Of a stretch of 64,000 bases of DNA, positions 46,069 through 58,700 are shown in pieces. Origin of the DNA: Daedaleopsis sinensis (taxonomy: Eukaryota; Basidiomycota; Agaricomycetes; Polyporales; Polyporaceae); NCBI GenBank assembly GCA_033807695.1, contig CM066306.1:3410001-3474000 (forward strand), given 5' to 3'. Made by a program: the position numbers and the translations under genes. Every line of letters starts with the position of its first letter. The first letter of the stretch is position 1. Under the pieces are notes generated by a model that did not search any database, was not told the DNA's origin, and saw only the letters and a program-made list of their open reading frames with translations.

Positions 46069-47080
46069 ATGGAGCCATCTCCTACTGCAGTCAACTCTCT
46101 GGTAAGTCAATCCCGTTAATCCCAGTATTCGTCGTCGAGCTACTGACGAATGATCATCAGCAAGCGGCATGGGATGTAGACGCTGGTGCTGTCGCCCCCT
46201 GGTATTATAGCCTGCGTGCTTCGTGGTCCATCTACTTCCCTGACGGTTGGGCGGAAGAAAGAAAATCGCTAGCAACGGAGTCCGATACCGTTACCGTGGT
46301 GACGCTCCCCCGTACGTCAATATACAATGCTATATTATCCTCAAGTTGAGTCTTTACTCACTGTATTAGGAGATTGTAGGTATCAATGATGAGGATCCGG
46401 CTCCCTCGGCGCGCCTCTACATGTCTGTCATCGAAGACATTATGGAATACATAAAGGATCGTAGTCCTAGCGATGAGGAGGTTTATCATTGTGCCGGTGT
46501 CGACATGGGCGAAGGCCACGGTCTGTACGCTCTTCCCAAGACGCCAAAAGGCAACCCTCCACGATTCTGCGCTTCGCTCTTTTGCCAGTTGGCCATAGTG
46601 GGCAGTTCTAGGCGCTGTATGACTATTCCGGAGATCGTTGCCGCCATAGAGAAAAGGTTTTCTAGGACACTTATGGATAGAAACGGGGAAAAGTGGCGGG
46701 TGAGTGGATATACCATGACCAACCTCAAGTCTATACGGAACGATCAATTGACTATCCGTGTATTAGCCCCGGATCCGCAATGCTCTGCGCACGCAAGCGT
46801 GGTTCTGCCACCTACCATGTCCCTCCGATGTCCCGGATGAAGAGAAGCTTTGGTTCATCGACAAGCGTTCGCACTGGCCGCCTCGGACGAAACCATTCAG
46901 TGCACCCAATCCCAGTGTCACGGTGAGTGATGATATTCCCTTGAGCGTTCGGACTATGTTAATGGTTCTGTGTTGCAGAGCCCCAAGATAGTGCCAATAG
47001 CCTCCTCACCATTGACTCGATCTCCTTTACTGAGGTACTCACAATCCCCCGGGACCGAGTCGAGAGAAGAGTCACCTTGA
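46069..47080 (+). CDS. Small divergent forkhead-like protein
   Basis: Five exons (46069-46101, 46161-46311, 46380-46699, 46767-46922, 46979-47080) give 253 residues with consistent phases. Residues 120-200 resemble a forkhead DNA-binding domain: PPRFCASLFCQLAIVGSSRR and CMTIPEIVAAIEKRF align with helices 1-2 (AI..S..LTL.EI...I..RF). Then the spliced block EKWR-PRIRNALRTQAWF matches WxNSIRHNLSLNxxF, followed by DEEKLWFID. The invariant Asn-Ser before IR is replaced by Pro-Arg, so DNA contact may differ. The N-terminus is acidic with several Trp; the C-terminus is Ser/Pro-rich. Forkhead proteins are nuclear transcription factors. The match is by eye and weak in helix 3, so a different winged-helix role is possible. 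Confidence 0.55.
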
Positions 47081-47747
47081 GTTCTTCCAGACTCTCATCG
47101 TATCTAGCTCCTCCGTTGCTACCGTGTCACACCGGGACCCGATATCACACCGAGAACGGCGGATGTCCATAGTTGGACAGTCACCGACTGAGTACCCGTA
47201 GGTACCCACCGCCAGCACACCTCAGCTCACTCAGGAGCACGTCACACCATCCTATCATTGCGACCTATACGGCATTGACGAGGCTAGGGAGTATCCCGAA
47301 TACCCTCCGAGGTGCGAGAGAGGTAGTAGTGAGGAGGTCACAGGAGGCTACGTGTAGTTCTAGTGGGTGGTCCCGCCGACACAACGGTCCGCTATCGACA
47401 ATAGAATGCTCGCTCAACTTCTCCCACACCCTCCGGGACCAGCAGCCTTTCAGCGTCATTCGGAAGGAGTCGACATCATCCCAAGCGAGCCTTTCATCTT
47501 AACTGAGCTCGCCGTTCTCCACTCGAATGAACGACCGTGCAACACCGTATCCGATGTTTCAGTCCAGTAGTCAAGCACGATTATGATAAACGAGGAATAC
47601 TGTAGTTCACAAGGCAATCAGACTGTACGACGCGCGCACCATCCTGCCAAGCGTGTCTTCCACCCCAGCCGCAGCTCCGTTCGGTTGGACCAGCCTAAGA
47701 GTATGTGTTCAGCACCGGAGAGAAACGCATCACGCTACTCGGCTCAC
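47081..47747. other. Convergent intergenic region, possible outer flank of the CACTA-like unit
   Basis: Between the forkhead-like stop and the stop of the low-complexity gene. I looked for CACTA-type ends here and found none that I could support. Confidence 0.35.
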
Positions 47748-50700
47748 CTAAAGTTTGCTACTGCCCTGGACAAATTCCGGCTGAGACGTTCCGTTCGCCT
47801 GCGGATGGAGTCCCCGGATCGTGAAATCGTAGGATTTGGGGATGATGTGCAGGGCACGAAGTTCGTGCGGCTTGAGGGAGGCTAGGTATTTTGGATTATA
47901 GCAATTCTTCCAGAGGCCGATGGCCGGAACGCCGAGAGTAGAGTCTGGAGGATTCCTCTCATAGCGCATTCGGGGGTTACTCCCACCGGCTTGAGCCATC
48001 TCGGGCAACGTCTCCCAGTCGCTGACGTGAGCTTCGTAGAGGCCGCGAAGGAATTGTCTGAGAGAGTCGCTCATCCACTCGCATCGTATGATCCTATATC
48101 TCTTCTCGCGGTTACGTAGTCGATTGCTGTTTGGGTCCTCGGAGTCGTCATCGCTGTGATTCACCGGACTCAACTTGCTCATCAACTCGTAGTGCTCGTG
48201 GTATCCTCGCGACATTACGACCCCGACACACCACTCATGAAGCTGGGCACTCTTCGTTAGTAGTTGCACACGGGGATGTGAGCAGAAGAACCTCACCGTT
48301 TGCCTACGCGACCTGACTCGCGCCCAGTGTGCCTCCCCATCTGGATCATCGCTCTCGCGTGGGTCTACGATCCTGCGTACCCGCTTACTGCAGTGGCGGA
48401 AGAACGTGTCGAGCGCAGCTCCAATGTGGAACTCGGTCCAGTACCGCTCAGGGAAGTGAAGAGTCGCCTTGGTGGTATACCGTCCTCCTCGCAGGGCGGT
48501 CAGAAGATTGCGGGTGAAGTAATCGCGTGCTTCGATATTGAAGGGATCCTTGCTCAACGAGCTAGAGAACACGACACGGAAATTAGCCGGTGTGAAGTAC
48601 TCCTTGTTCTTCGGGTGCTTCATGTATGCCTCTCTCTGCGCGTCGGTCAGAGGGGCACATTTGGCCGCGATTTCTTCATAGGTCCGTCCGCCGACGAGCT
48701 TTCGGAAGTGCATTCTAACGACTTTCTGGGGGCTATTCAGCGTTATGCAAGAAAGCAGATATGTAGAAAAGACATACCGCTACGCGATTGAGATGAACCT
48801 TTTCAATCATCTCTAGTCGTGCGATCTCCTGGGGCGAACGGGCCGCACCGTTCGGGCTAGGCGGTAAGACAATCCGTGACTGTTTGGACCGGTCGGGCTT
48901 TGCAGCTCGGACGCTCTTGGAACGCACTTTCGCCGGTTGAAGGACTGGGGTGTGATGCGCCTTCTCGACACGGTCGATGCGCTGGTCTATCTTGTCCAAG
49001 CGCTTCACAACGTTTTGGCTTGGGAAAGGCGTGAGATTGAATGGTACCGGGAAGGGAGTGGACGTGAATGGCTCACCTAAGCGTACGATTCTCTGTGATC
49101 AGCGCATTGATCTGGTCCAATAGATGAAACATTAGATCCTGTAGAGATGAAGAGGATTAGCTCTGTATGGCGTGAAGAATAGCAGAGATGGATACCTGGC
49201 CGCCACTTCCGTCACCAAGCGATGATGCGTTACCCATGGTTGAGCGCATCGGCCCGTCGTCATTCATTTCGACGTCGCCGTCAATGACACCTCTGCCACG
49301 CTGAACAACTTCGTCGTCGTCGTTAGCAACTTCCTCCTCCTCCTCCTCCCCTTCCTCCTCCTCCTCCTCCTCCTCCTCCTCCTCCTCCTCCTCTACGCCC
49401 TGCTCCTCGTCGTCCGCGTCATCGTCAGCCTCGTATTCGACCTCGTCTTCGTAGTCGTCATCTACTTCCTCTTGCATGAGGTCATCCGGTTGCTCCTTTC
49501 GAAACTACAAGGCTTAGCGCATCACAGCTCCGCAACTGTGGAATAAAACCTACATTTTGGTCAATCGCGTCGTCCAAATCCTCATCGAACCCGTCGTCTT
49601 CGTCTTCGTATTCGTCTTCGTCCTCGTCGTCATCAAGGACGATGTCTTCCTCGACTTGAAGCGCCTCTTCGTCGCTATCGTTTTGTGCCTTTGATGACGA
49701 GGACCTCTTGCCCTTAGGCTTACCTGGAGTCTATTCACTGTGAGCACATGAACGCATTGAAGATATTACATCAACTAACTTTGACAGCACGTTTAGTCCG
49801 CTTGTTTTCCCGCTGTCCAGCGTATGGATGGCCGATCACTTGAAGTCGAGCCTGACGAGTCTTCGCTACGACTACAGTCGCCTTCTGCTTCCCGGTTCGC
49901 CGAGGCTCAGCGGCTCGTTGATCTGGGACTTGCGCTTGCGCGCGAGGGTCATAGACACGAGGAGGCTGTTCGGGGGCGTATTCTATTTGTGGAGGCTGAG
50001 GGGCGTATTCGACTTGCGCCTGTGGGGGCACGTATTCAATGAATTGAAGCTGCGGTGGAGCGTGTGCGAATTGAGGGTGCTGCGGGTGAGCGACGTGTTC
50101 TTGAGGGTGCTGCGGGGGAGCGTATTCGACTTGGCGTTGTGGAGGATGGGCATACTGGCCTTGAGGAAGTTGCGCAGGACTGTGATGTCCGGGAGGAGCG
50201 TACTGGCCTTGAAGAGCATGGGCCGTTGGGGCGTACTGGCCATGAGGAGCTTGGGAGCGTGGAGGCTGAGCTTGCATACGAGCACGCTGGTAAGCGTCAC
50301 TGTCGTAATGTGGATAGGTGGGATCCTGACAGGAATATATCAGTACATGCATATCTTCGTAGGGATGAGTGATTTACATAACCAGCGTAGCCCTGTTGCG
50401 CTACTGCATACTGGGGTTGTGGGTGCGGTGGGATCGGCTGGTGCATGTGGTGAGATCGCCCTGGGAGGGACGGTAGCTCATGCTGATTATGATGGGGAGG
50501 ATGTGCTTGACCTTCCTGTCGTTGAACCGCTCCCGGATCTGGACGGGGACCCTCGAGCGCACGCTGGGCAAGGGGAGAGTGTCCGTATTGGGCGCCATGC
50601 TGGTACGGAGGATACGCGGGCCCTCCCGTAGCATAGGGAGCACCTTGATGTCCATACTGCGAGGCGTGGTGAGCTTGAGATGGCGGTAAGGCTGGTTGTG

Positions 50701-51509
50701 GATATGCGGATTGCACGTGCGGTGGTAACGGACGTCCGTCTCCTTGCTGCAAGGCTACCTGCTTCGGACGCGCCCTCTCAGCAGCTGGCTGGCTGGCCGG
50801 ACCCGCCGGTGAGGTACCCTGAGGTTGAGACGTTGACTGCTGCTGGTCGATGGACGGACGTTCCCCATCGGCAGCGACGGGGTGAGCGCGAGACGGAACG
50901 ACGGACTGGCCAGACCGATCCACCCTTGATGAGGGCTGAGGCTTCTGTTGCTGCGCTGCACGAACACGAGCACGCCGGAGTAGCGCGCCTGGCTTGTTTC
51001 GCGTTCGCTGCTCTACGGCCTTCACCGGGGGGGGCCAGTGCTGACATCGGGGTCAGCGTCGACAAGAGGCGAGGAGTAACGACCATTGAACGAACCTGCT
51101 CCTCCGTTTTGTTTGACTTCGTATTCAATAGGACGAGTTTTTCCTGTTGACGAGGACGCTTGTTCTCCCGTATAGCTGTGGCTTTACCAGGGTTGGTAGT
51201 GGTCGGCGTAGCCGTATCAGCGTGGAGAGGGTTCACGGAGGCTCCAGGAGGGTCGCTTGACGTTGTCGCAGATGAGGGACTCGGGGCGCGGGTCTCTGAA
51301 GAGCCTTTTGCAGATGTTCCGGCGGCCTCTGCTGGACCGCTTGTAGCTTCCGATCTAGTCGGGGTAGAAGGGTCGTTCGAGGAGCCCGGAGCTTGTGGTG
51401 TGGCGCCTGTTTGGTTTGTTGAGTTGCTGGCGCCCGTGTCGCTGACGTGGGCTGTGGTTGAATCCGGCGATTCACCCGCGTCGCCGACGGAGTCATTCGT
51501 AGAAGCCAT
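47748..51509 (-). CDS. Large low-complexity protein beside the Tnp2 transposase (possible TnpA-like partner)
   Basis: About nine exons encode 1.1-1.2 thousand residues. Supported junctions include KTEEQ-HWPPPVKAVEQR (57-bp intron), QGYAGY-DPTYPHYD, RAVK-TPGKPKGK, IDQN-FRKEQPDD, LNRVA-KVVRMHFRK. Order: a Ser/Thr/Pro-rich start, a basic segment (RTRNKPGALLRRARVRAAQQ), a Gln/Pro/His/Tyr-rich region with repeated QYAPP and VEYAPQ units, and a basic stretch (QRENKRTKRAVK). Next come two acidic tracts, one of them almost pure Glu, a short coiled coil (DKIDQRIDRVEKAHH), and a globular C-terminus of 324 residues with MHFRKLVGGRTYEEIAAK and EWMSDSLRQFLRGLYEAH. I know similar C-termini only as unassigned mushroom proteins. 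The 255-bp distance and shared strand with Tnp2 suggest a two-gene transposon like plant TNPA/TNPD; this is inference. Confidence 0.6.
49331..49394. repeat. CCT trinucleotide microsatellite coding poly-Glu
   Basis: About 20 CCT/CTC units with one interruption, read on the minus strand as GAG codons of the acidic tract in the low-complexity gene. Confidence 0.85.
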
Positions 51510-51765
51510 AGAGGGGATTCGAGTACGTATGGCAGTTGTGGAGGGGCGGGGAGGGGAGAAGAGTGTTGTCTTTTAAAAAGACACATCTGTTAAAGTGCGA
51601 TTGTGCAGTACTAGTGAAGTGGCGCGAGCCCGGGTTAAACAAAACAAAGGACGACTACGTACCACACCATAGAGCTTTGACGCGTCGCACCTCTCTCTTG
51701 TATCACGCATGCCGGCAGTGCAAGCACAATGTGACCAAAATATGTTATGTAGAACGAATGACATT

Positions 51766-54700
51766 TCAGCTCACGACGTAGTAGCCCTTCAACTCTGCGA
51801 GCATGACCGAGTCAGATATCGGATAGTATATGACATATACCAAATAGGAGACACGTACCCTGTCCAAAGAACGCACTACGATACACTCGCGCCCGATCTC
51901 TGGAGGTGTGTAAGCAAGTGCCGCGAAGTGTGAGACAATATCTTGAGGGCGGACGAGGTGTTCTTCGGGGCTTAGTTCATTGTAGCACAGCCAAGTCGCG
52001 ACCTCGGGAAACTTGAGATATGGATCGTGAAGTGCATCTTCCTCCGACAGTGTCTTGAACGCTTTCACAACCAAGAAAGGCTCCACGATCGTCCTGTCGT
52101 CGATCCGAGAATGATGAAATATGTTCGAGATCTGGCCTGCGACTACCCTGCGACGACCATCTATGAGGAGAGAGAACAAGACGAAGGAGTTACGCTTCCC
52201 GTGGCGACGCGGTGTTGCGTATGTGACACCGTCATGTTCGATGCTGCGTGCGTACTCGACTTCATCGGATAGATAGCGATCGACGCCGATCAGTCCTTCG
52301 TGGATGGACGCGAACGCGGTCTTTGAGGACTTGTTGACAAGCGTGAGGAGCTTGCTGTACAAGTGTACAGAGATATCACCAGTCTCGATGGTACGCCGCA
52401 CTGAGGTCGCTTCGCTAGACTCCGTAAGAGACGACAGGATGGTTGTTGCGTGCGTTCCCTTTCCACGCCGTTGAAATGCACCCCGGAATGCATCGACCAT
52501 TGTGCGATACTCTGGGAGCCCCGGCCAAACGAATGAGTCCATGACCCACCGGAGCGCTGCGCCGAGGTAGAAGTATCGTATAAATGTGCCAGGCATATCC
52601 GCTAAGTGCAGGTCAACATCTGAGGTATCAAAAGCATCAACTGCCACGTACATGGTTTGTGATTAGTTTTTAAGCGTTGCAGCAGGCCGTTGTATCGTTC
52701 GAAAGGGAACGCCCACCAGCCGTGGGTCGGACCAAACAGAAGAAGACATTCTTTGAGGTGGAGAGACATGTGGTGATTGGGGACAAGGTCGGCGTCGTAG
52801 ATCGAGCGTAGTCCTTGCAGATAGGCTTCCATGTGTGTATCGAAACGCTCGGCGCGGTCGGCGCTCATGCAACGACGCGTGGCAAGGTCGACGGCAGCGA
52901 TGAGATGCATGAAGTTGGTCAGGGCGTCGGCCTCTGTACGAAGAGCGCTGGCTACGCCCCACAAACGCACGAGGGTGATCGGTAATACGACCGTGCAGAG
53001 GGTTCGCCAATGATCAGCCTTCAACTTACCGCCTCCAGCATCTCCTACAGTCGAAGGAGGTTTCTCCAGCCAAGACGGGAGGATGATACGTCCGATATCG
53101 CTGCGCAGAGCTTGAAGAACGGCCGTAGTGAACACTTCGCTGGGCGAATCCGGTTCTGGTGGTGTAAGGCGATACTCCGTCGTCGCTTGTCGCTGTGAAG
53201 GCGGGGTTCGCACGGCCGTCATGCCACCGACAACTGTTTTCACCTGTAGCGGAGGTATTGAGCAAGATGCTATCTGCACAAAGGACAGGGTACTTCACCC
53301 ATTGGACCATGTCGTTGGCGTACTGAGCTTTGGTGCCTTCCGCCGATGTTACCGGTATGTTGTTGTATTGGGCAAACACCACGAGGTAGTCTCGCCGTAC
53401 GTAGGCGATCGTGTTCGCAGACTGCTTCTGCAATCCGTTCCAAATACGCCTGAGCTCTTGCTCTTGCCGTGCTTGATCGTGTGCGCTCGCACGTCCGGGC
53501 TTCCCACGGTCCTTGGCCGTCTTGAGCCCCCATATCTTGATACAATGGTGTCGGAGTTCCCCCAGGAATAGATTGTGCATTGCGTCGACCAGGGCGTATC
53601 TTGTGGGGTCCCAGTAAGGTAGCCGGAGCAGCTCTGACCAGCGAATGCCGTATGTGTCGAACGCTGTCTTCCGCGTAGCTCGGGTCGGAGCGTCCAACCA
53701 AGCCTTCGCGTGACGGAGATGCTCGGTCCAGGAGTATCCAGGAGGCCAAGTTGTGCGATCCACATTGTTGATATCGGGCTCTAATAGTGTGCAGAAATTG
53801 CAGAAATGGAGGGCAGAGTACGACGCAAGACCGGCTGTCTTACGGAGAGCGGGTAGATCGCAGACGAGAGGAATCATGGCCACACGGACTCGGCAACCGC
53901 CTGCTCGTTGCAAGGTAGATTGGAGCAAGATCCCGGGGTTCCACAGAACAAGGAGCTGATCGACGATGGGGCGAAGCAGGTGATTGAGCTGGGTCAGTCT
54001 AGGCTCGTGAGGGCCCGGGATGATAGCGGCGAGGTATATGTTTTCGGGACGATAGCGAAGGTGGGGAGGAAGGTTCAAGCATGCCAGGTAGATTGCACCC
54101 ACAGAATGGGATTTGCCTGCAGCCTTGTTGCCTCGAGGATTGAACCAGTCCACGAACATGCTGAAGACAAGGTGAATGTCGCCGTTCGTCTGTACCGAGA
54201 ACAACGTCTTGCCATCTGGACCTACTAAGGAACGCACAGCGGGGGCTTGCATGATATCGTGCCACGTGTGGGGGGAGTCAGGAGCCTTCCAAGCGTCACG
54301 GACGAACTGCTCTATTCCCGGGCGGACGAGAAGTTCGGCTAGCCAACCTTGGAACTCACGCAGAGGATAGGTCCGAAATGGTAGCCATCGGGATCTGTTG
54401 GGATAGCCTGGACGTACGCCAGCGACGACTTTCTCAAATACGAGAGGTTCTTTGCATTCGGGAGATGCGGGGTGTAACTTGTGAGTGCAAAAGTGAGGGA
54501 AGGGGTCGTCAGGTTTTGAGGGGTTCGCTTTGTAGATCGCGAAGCACTTGCGACAGCATCCATACGTCACGATGTCGGGAACCAAACCCAGCATTCTCAT
54601 AGAGGTGCGTACATCCTTCGGTAGGGAGGTCTTCAGCGCTTCTTGGAGAGGCGTAGTGCGATCCCTCTGAAAAGAGAGTGCCCCAACCAGAACGACTTGG

Positions 54701-55731
54701 ATGACCGAAAGGATATAGCCTGCGACAGGACGAGATACGGCAGCCATTGAATGAACAACGGTAACCATCGTGAGAGCTGCCAGGATGAATGGCTCCATGG
54801 ACGATCGTTTCTCGAAAGAAGGTGCTGTGAAGGGAGATGAGAGCGCGAACGAGATGAAATTCTTAAGATACTGACGAGGTGGCACAAGAGTTGGGGTCTG
54901 TTCATCCCCTAAGACGTAGTAGCCTGGAACTTGGGCTATGACCTTCGCGTGATCCCAGGACAGGCTAAGGATACGATGAAGGCGGTCCTGTTGAAACTTG
55001 AGCCTCTGCATGTTTGCCCTTCGTCTTCCATCGGCGTCGTTGTGCCCAAGCGGGAGGATAGCTATACTGAGGTTGTCGATTTGAGTCTCAAGCCAGGCAC
55101 GAAGAGTGAAAAAGGGTTCATTGCTAGGCGCAGTGGTAGCCAAGCGACCAATAGGGGCAGAATGAGACGAAGGAGGAGACTCAAATGACAACCGCGTCGT
55201 TAACGACACCGAACGAGACCGACGATAGATTTCTTCTTCAAGCCGATTCATTTCCGCGATGCGTACCACGGCACGGTCCTGAGCAGTCTGCTTAAGTATA
55301 GAAACCGGAGACAGAACATCGTTGACCCACCTCGAGAGATAGGCCCTGCATTGTAATCAGAACCTCTTCTACCGAGTGTTGTGCCTCCGAGGGGTGCTAC
55401 GAAGGAAGGGCTATCAGACTCTAGCACTACAAAAACTGGGAGAGCCTGCCTGGTTGACATTTACTTCATCCTTCGCCTCTGATTCGATATCTTGATGACG
55501 CGCAGGCGCGGCTTCCGAGCCGTGACCATCCGAAAGAGTAGCAAGCACGATGGTCGCACCAACACGCTCGTCTTCTGCATCGTCTCGTGCATTTGGTGCA
55601 TGGTGTCGCTGCTCTTGAAGCTGATGCCGAAGGTAATCTGCGCGAGAAAGGTCCGCCCCCGGATGTTCATCGCCCCATTCGTCCTCGTACGTCGTAGTCG
55701 CGACGCACACCGCACACGTGCAGATGGGCAT
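51766..55731 (-). CDS. EnSpm/CACTA-type Tnp2-like transposase
   Basis: The gene begins at 55731 with a zinc-binding-like N-terminus (MPICTCAVCV). After at least two introns it continues through RAYLSRWVNDVLSPVSILKQ. The main exon, ending near 53299, is a long uninterrupted frame with Tnp2 blocks: GDIHLVFSMFVDWFNPRGNK, YLACLNLPPHLRYRPENIYL, IIPGPHEPRLTQLNHLLRPI, MIPLVCDLPALRKTAGLASY, GIRWSELLRLPYWDPTRYAL. It is spliced at MVQW to VKTVVGGMTAV (acceptor near 53244). A later 51-bp intron joins LKTNHKP to DMPGTFIRYF. The C-terminal part has HMSLHLKECLLLFGPTHGWW. The exact 3' end after about 51860 is unclear. The protein cuts element ends for cut-and-paste transposition. No internal stop was seen, so the gene may be active. 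Cys residues in the main exon (YGCCRKCF, FCTHKLH) could bind zinc. Confidence 0.85.
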
Positions 55732-58700
55732 CTACCTCTGGGGGCTGACGAAGGGTGGATTCTTGGTCTGGAAGACGTGGTGAAGGGATGGGGAGCGACG
55801 TGATGGGGAGCGACGGGATGGGGAGCGACACACAATGGCTTATAGGGACGCAATGGCAGTGTATATTGTTACAAGGACTGGAATACGTACATCAACATCA
55901 GACACACATCACCATGATGGACAGCAACGGGAATCAGGCCCCAGCTGGGGCCTGCGGGATTTGGTCTGTCCGACTTCTTGGTAGCCAGGAAGGGAACAAC
56001 GATATTAGGCCAGAGGCTTCCGCCGTGACGAGTAGGTCCCCTTGATGGATAGCTATGTATCACTAACACACAGGCAGCGTACGACACAGTGCGCCTCACC
56101 TGTCTCGAAGTGCGACATTAGCTCAGCCCACCGTGTTGAATCCACCGTGATCCTCCTCTTATGCGCATGCAGATGCAACTGATGTTCTTGACACCAGCCT
56201 CGGGATGCCTTGCGACCGGACTGCTGCGACCGGACGATGATATTGGTGATACTGATGGTCAAGACCCCATGGCAGTGAACACTGAGACACGCACACTCCC
56301 TTGACGCGAAACCACAGATCTCGACCTTCGTAAACATGCATATCCTGTGGAGCCTAGGTACTGAAGGGCCAATAGAGGGGGCTCCATGCGGGCGTGGCTG
56401 GGAGTGGACGGAGGCTGGCGGGTTTTGACGACATGCGGTACCTAGGAACGACCATGGGGGCTATTGCGCTTATTCTTCGCGCTCGGGAGGTCAGGCAAAG
56501 TAGGAAAGAGAAAGATAGCTGCGTATTTCGAGTACAGAGGAGACGAAAAGCAGGATGTGCCAATAGAGTCACAGTGAGGGGGAGAAGGAACTTGGCAATT
56601 GGAATAGTTTCGCATTCTAGCGTTTACGACGTACGCGGCCCGCCAGTTCGCGCCCTCTGGCGCCAATTCGCCGCCTCACAACGCCGCCTCACCGCCCTCA
56701 CCCGCATCCTCGTCTGACTATCCATCGTCGGGGTCGTCCCGCGTTACAAGTACTCCAACCTCATAATTGCGCGCCGACCACAATGTCTGGCCACAGCTCG
56801 TTGCCAGAGACACGGCTCAAAGACAAGGGTGGTACTACTGCGACGGTGGCCGGGCAATCGTTCTGACCGCCATTCGCAAACATGTCTCAGTGAGGACTGC
56901 AGCGACAACGCCGCATAGACCGTCGAGCGTGCCACATTCCGCCTGTCACCTCCACGCCTTTTCTGGTCAGAGTGTTCAAACGTTCATGGCTGGCTAGCCG
57001 GCTATCTGCAGAGATGAGTTTCCACCTGATTAGGTAAATGCAATGCGACGACTTACGGATCCAGTCGCGACGACAGCAAGCAGTCGTTTCCTGTCAAAGT
57101 GTGGACCGTCTTCTAAGCGCTGTGAGCCGTGTCACGCCGGCTGCGGGAGAATGAACCTTGTATTCAGAATGAGCCGCTACTCACATCCCAATATTGCGCT
57201 TCGTGCCACGGGCCGTGACCGTTCTCGACGTCCGTGTGTTCGATCTCTGATTCAACAGCTGACGACTTAGGTACTCATGACCAAGACGGCGCCGCGGCAC
57301 ATGGTCCAGGGACGACGTTGAGCTCGTCCTCGACGTCCGACGACTCCGCGCTTTGCCATTATATAGAATTTCATGTGGGAGGTCGTCGAGATTGGTCCTG
57401 CAACAGTACCGTCGCTCATCTTCGCAAATATGTCCCGAGGCGGTCAGCTCATAAGCCTGCCTGTGCCGAGCCTGGTCTATGACGCACCAAACGTACTCCT
57501 CGAGGGTCCCGCATCTCCGCGTTCTGGTCCTGCGCCCCGTACGAGCTTGCGAGTAGAAAAATGTGGCATGGATGTACGAAGGTGGTCATTGATCACGTCT
57601 CGTAGTGTGTGACATTGTACATACGTTCGGCTTGAGTGGGTCGGGCGAGTCTAGTAATCCCTGCTTGGAGTTGCGTACACAGAGATCGTGTGAAGCGCAG
57701 CTGCTCTCGATTTCGATGAGGGCGAAAAGGCGCAAGCCCACTTCCTCAGGGAGATGACCTGATCAATAGAGAAGAGGTGGTGGAAGGAGCAGGATGCTGG
57801 AGGGAGCAGGGCGTTAGAGCTTCCAGTATTACAGCACGTCGCGCAGCAGCCCGACATCTTAGCCATTGGGCATCGCATTCGCGAATTTCGCCGCGATGCA
57901 CTTCAAGATGATGGGCAATCTGACATTGGCGTCCAGGCAATGACGAGTCACTTTGCGTGATGAGTCAGAGCCAGGACAGGCCGAGTTGACAAGCACTAGC
58001 AGAGGTAATGAATGTATCGAGAAGTCGTGCATCGTACTCGGGCGCCGGTGTGGTGAAAGTGAGAGTGGTAGGAAATAAAAGAGGCGCGAGGCCTACGGGG
58101 GCGCGCGCGGGCGCGATGCTGAGCGTGGGCAGTCGTCAGACGTGAACCTGGTAAGTAGATCAATATCGAGAGTGACGGAAGAGTAGAACGTCGTAAGAGA
58201 GAAGAGAAGAACAAGTAGGATACGAGCAGAAGACGAGTAGAGAAATAGGGATGGGCACACGACGAAATCGAGGAAGATGAACGTGGTAGTGTCGAGAGAG
58301 CCGTGCCAGGCCGCAGCGGTGTCGTCACATGACCAAACGAGGATGAGGACGAAAGTGCTCAGCCCTACAACAGAGCCGCCCGCATACACACCACAGGAAT
58401 GTCATACAGGATGCGGAGGAACTTGCGGGAGCAGACGTAAATCTGAACGTCAGAAATGAACGTTCGAACACTCACCTGCGCCGGGACTATCCCGAGTACT
58501 CTGCCACCGCAGCCTGCCGCCGCTCCCACTTCCGGGCGGAGACAGCATCCTTCTGACGTCTGCTTCATTCCCAGCACTATACATGTCGCTGATGTTGTTG
58601 AGTGTGAGCGCGGCCAGCGCGTCATTTTTGGCAGTGGGCAATTGCGTCTGCACCTGCGTGTTAAGGCGGGCCCGTGGCTCGTGCGAGGTCTCGAGGGCAC

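Larger units (their letters stand above)
47748..55731 (-). mobile_element. Putative EnSpm/CACTA-like two-gene transposon (core; ends not located)
   Basis: Combines the Tnp2 gene and the same-strand low-complexity gene 255 bp downstream. No paired CACT(A/G) terminal repeats were found between 47.1 and 57 kb, so the limits given are only the coding core. Confidence 0.5.

Noticed and set aside
46700..46766. Eroded forkhead domain with several frameshifts
   Set aside because: Using the GTGAGT donor at 46700 and the ATTAG acceptor ending at 46766 gives one continuous frame with forkhead-like spacing.
51020..51120. Frameshift at the C8 run in the low-complexity gene
   Set aside because: An intron from GTTCGT to TGTCAG just upstream of the C run makes the downstream frame continuous.
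52606..52670. Frameshift in the Tnp2 transposase after LKTNHKP
   Set aside because: A 51-bp intron with a GTACGT donor and CACTTAG acceptor joins the two frames.
55423..55434. CACTACAAAAACT as a CACTA transposon end
   Set aside because: It matches the canonical plant end, but lies inside an apparent intron of the transposase and has no inverted partner in the window.
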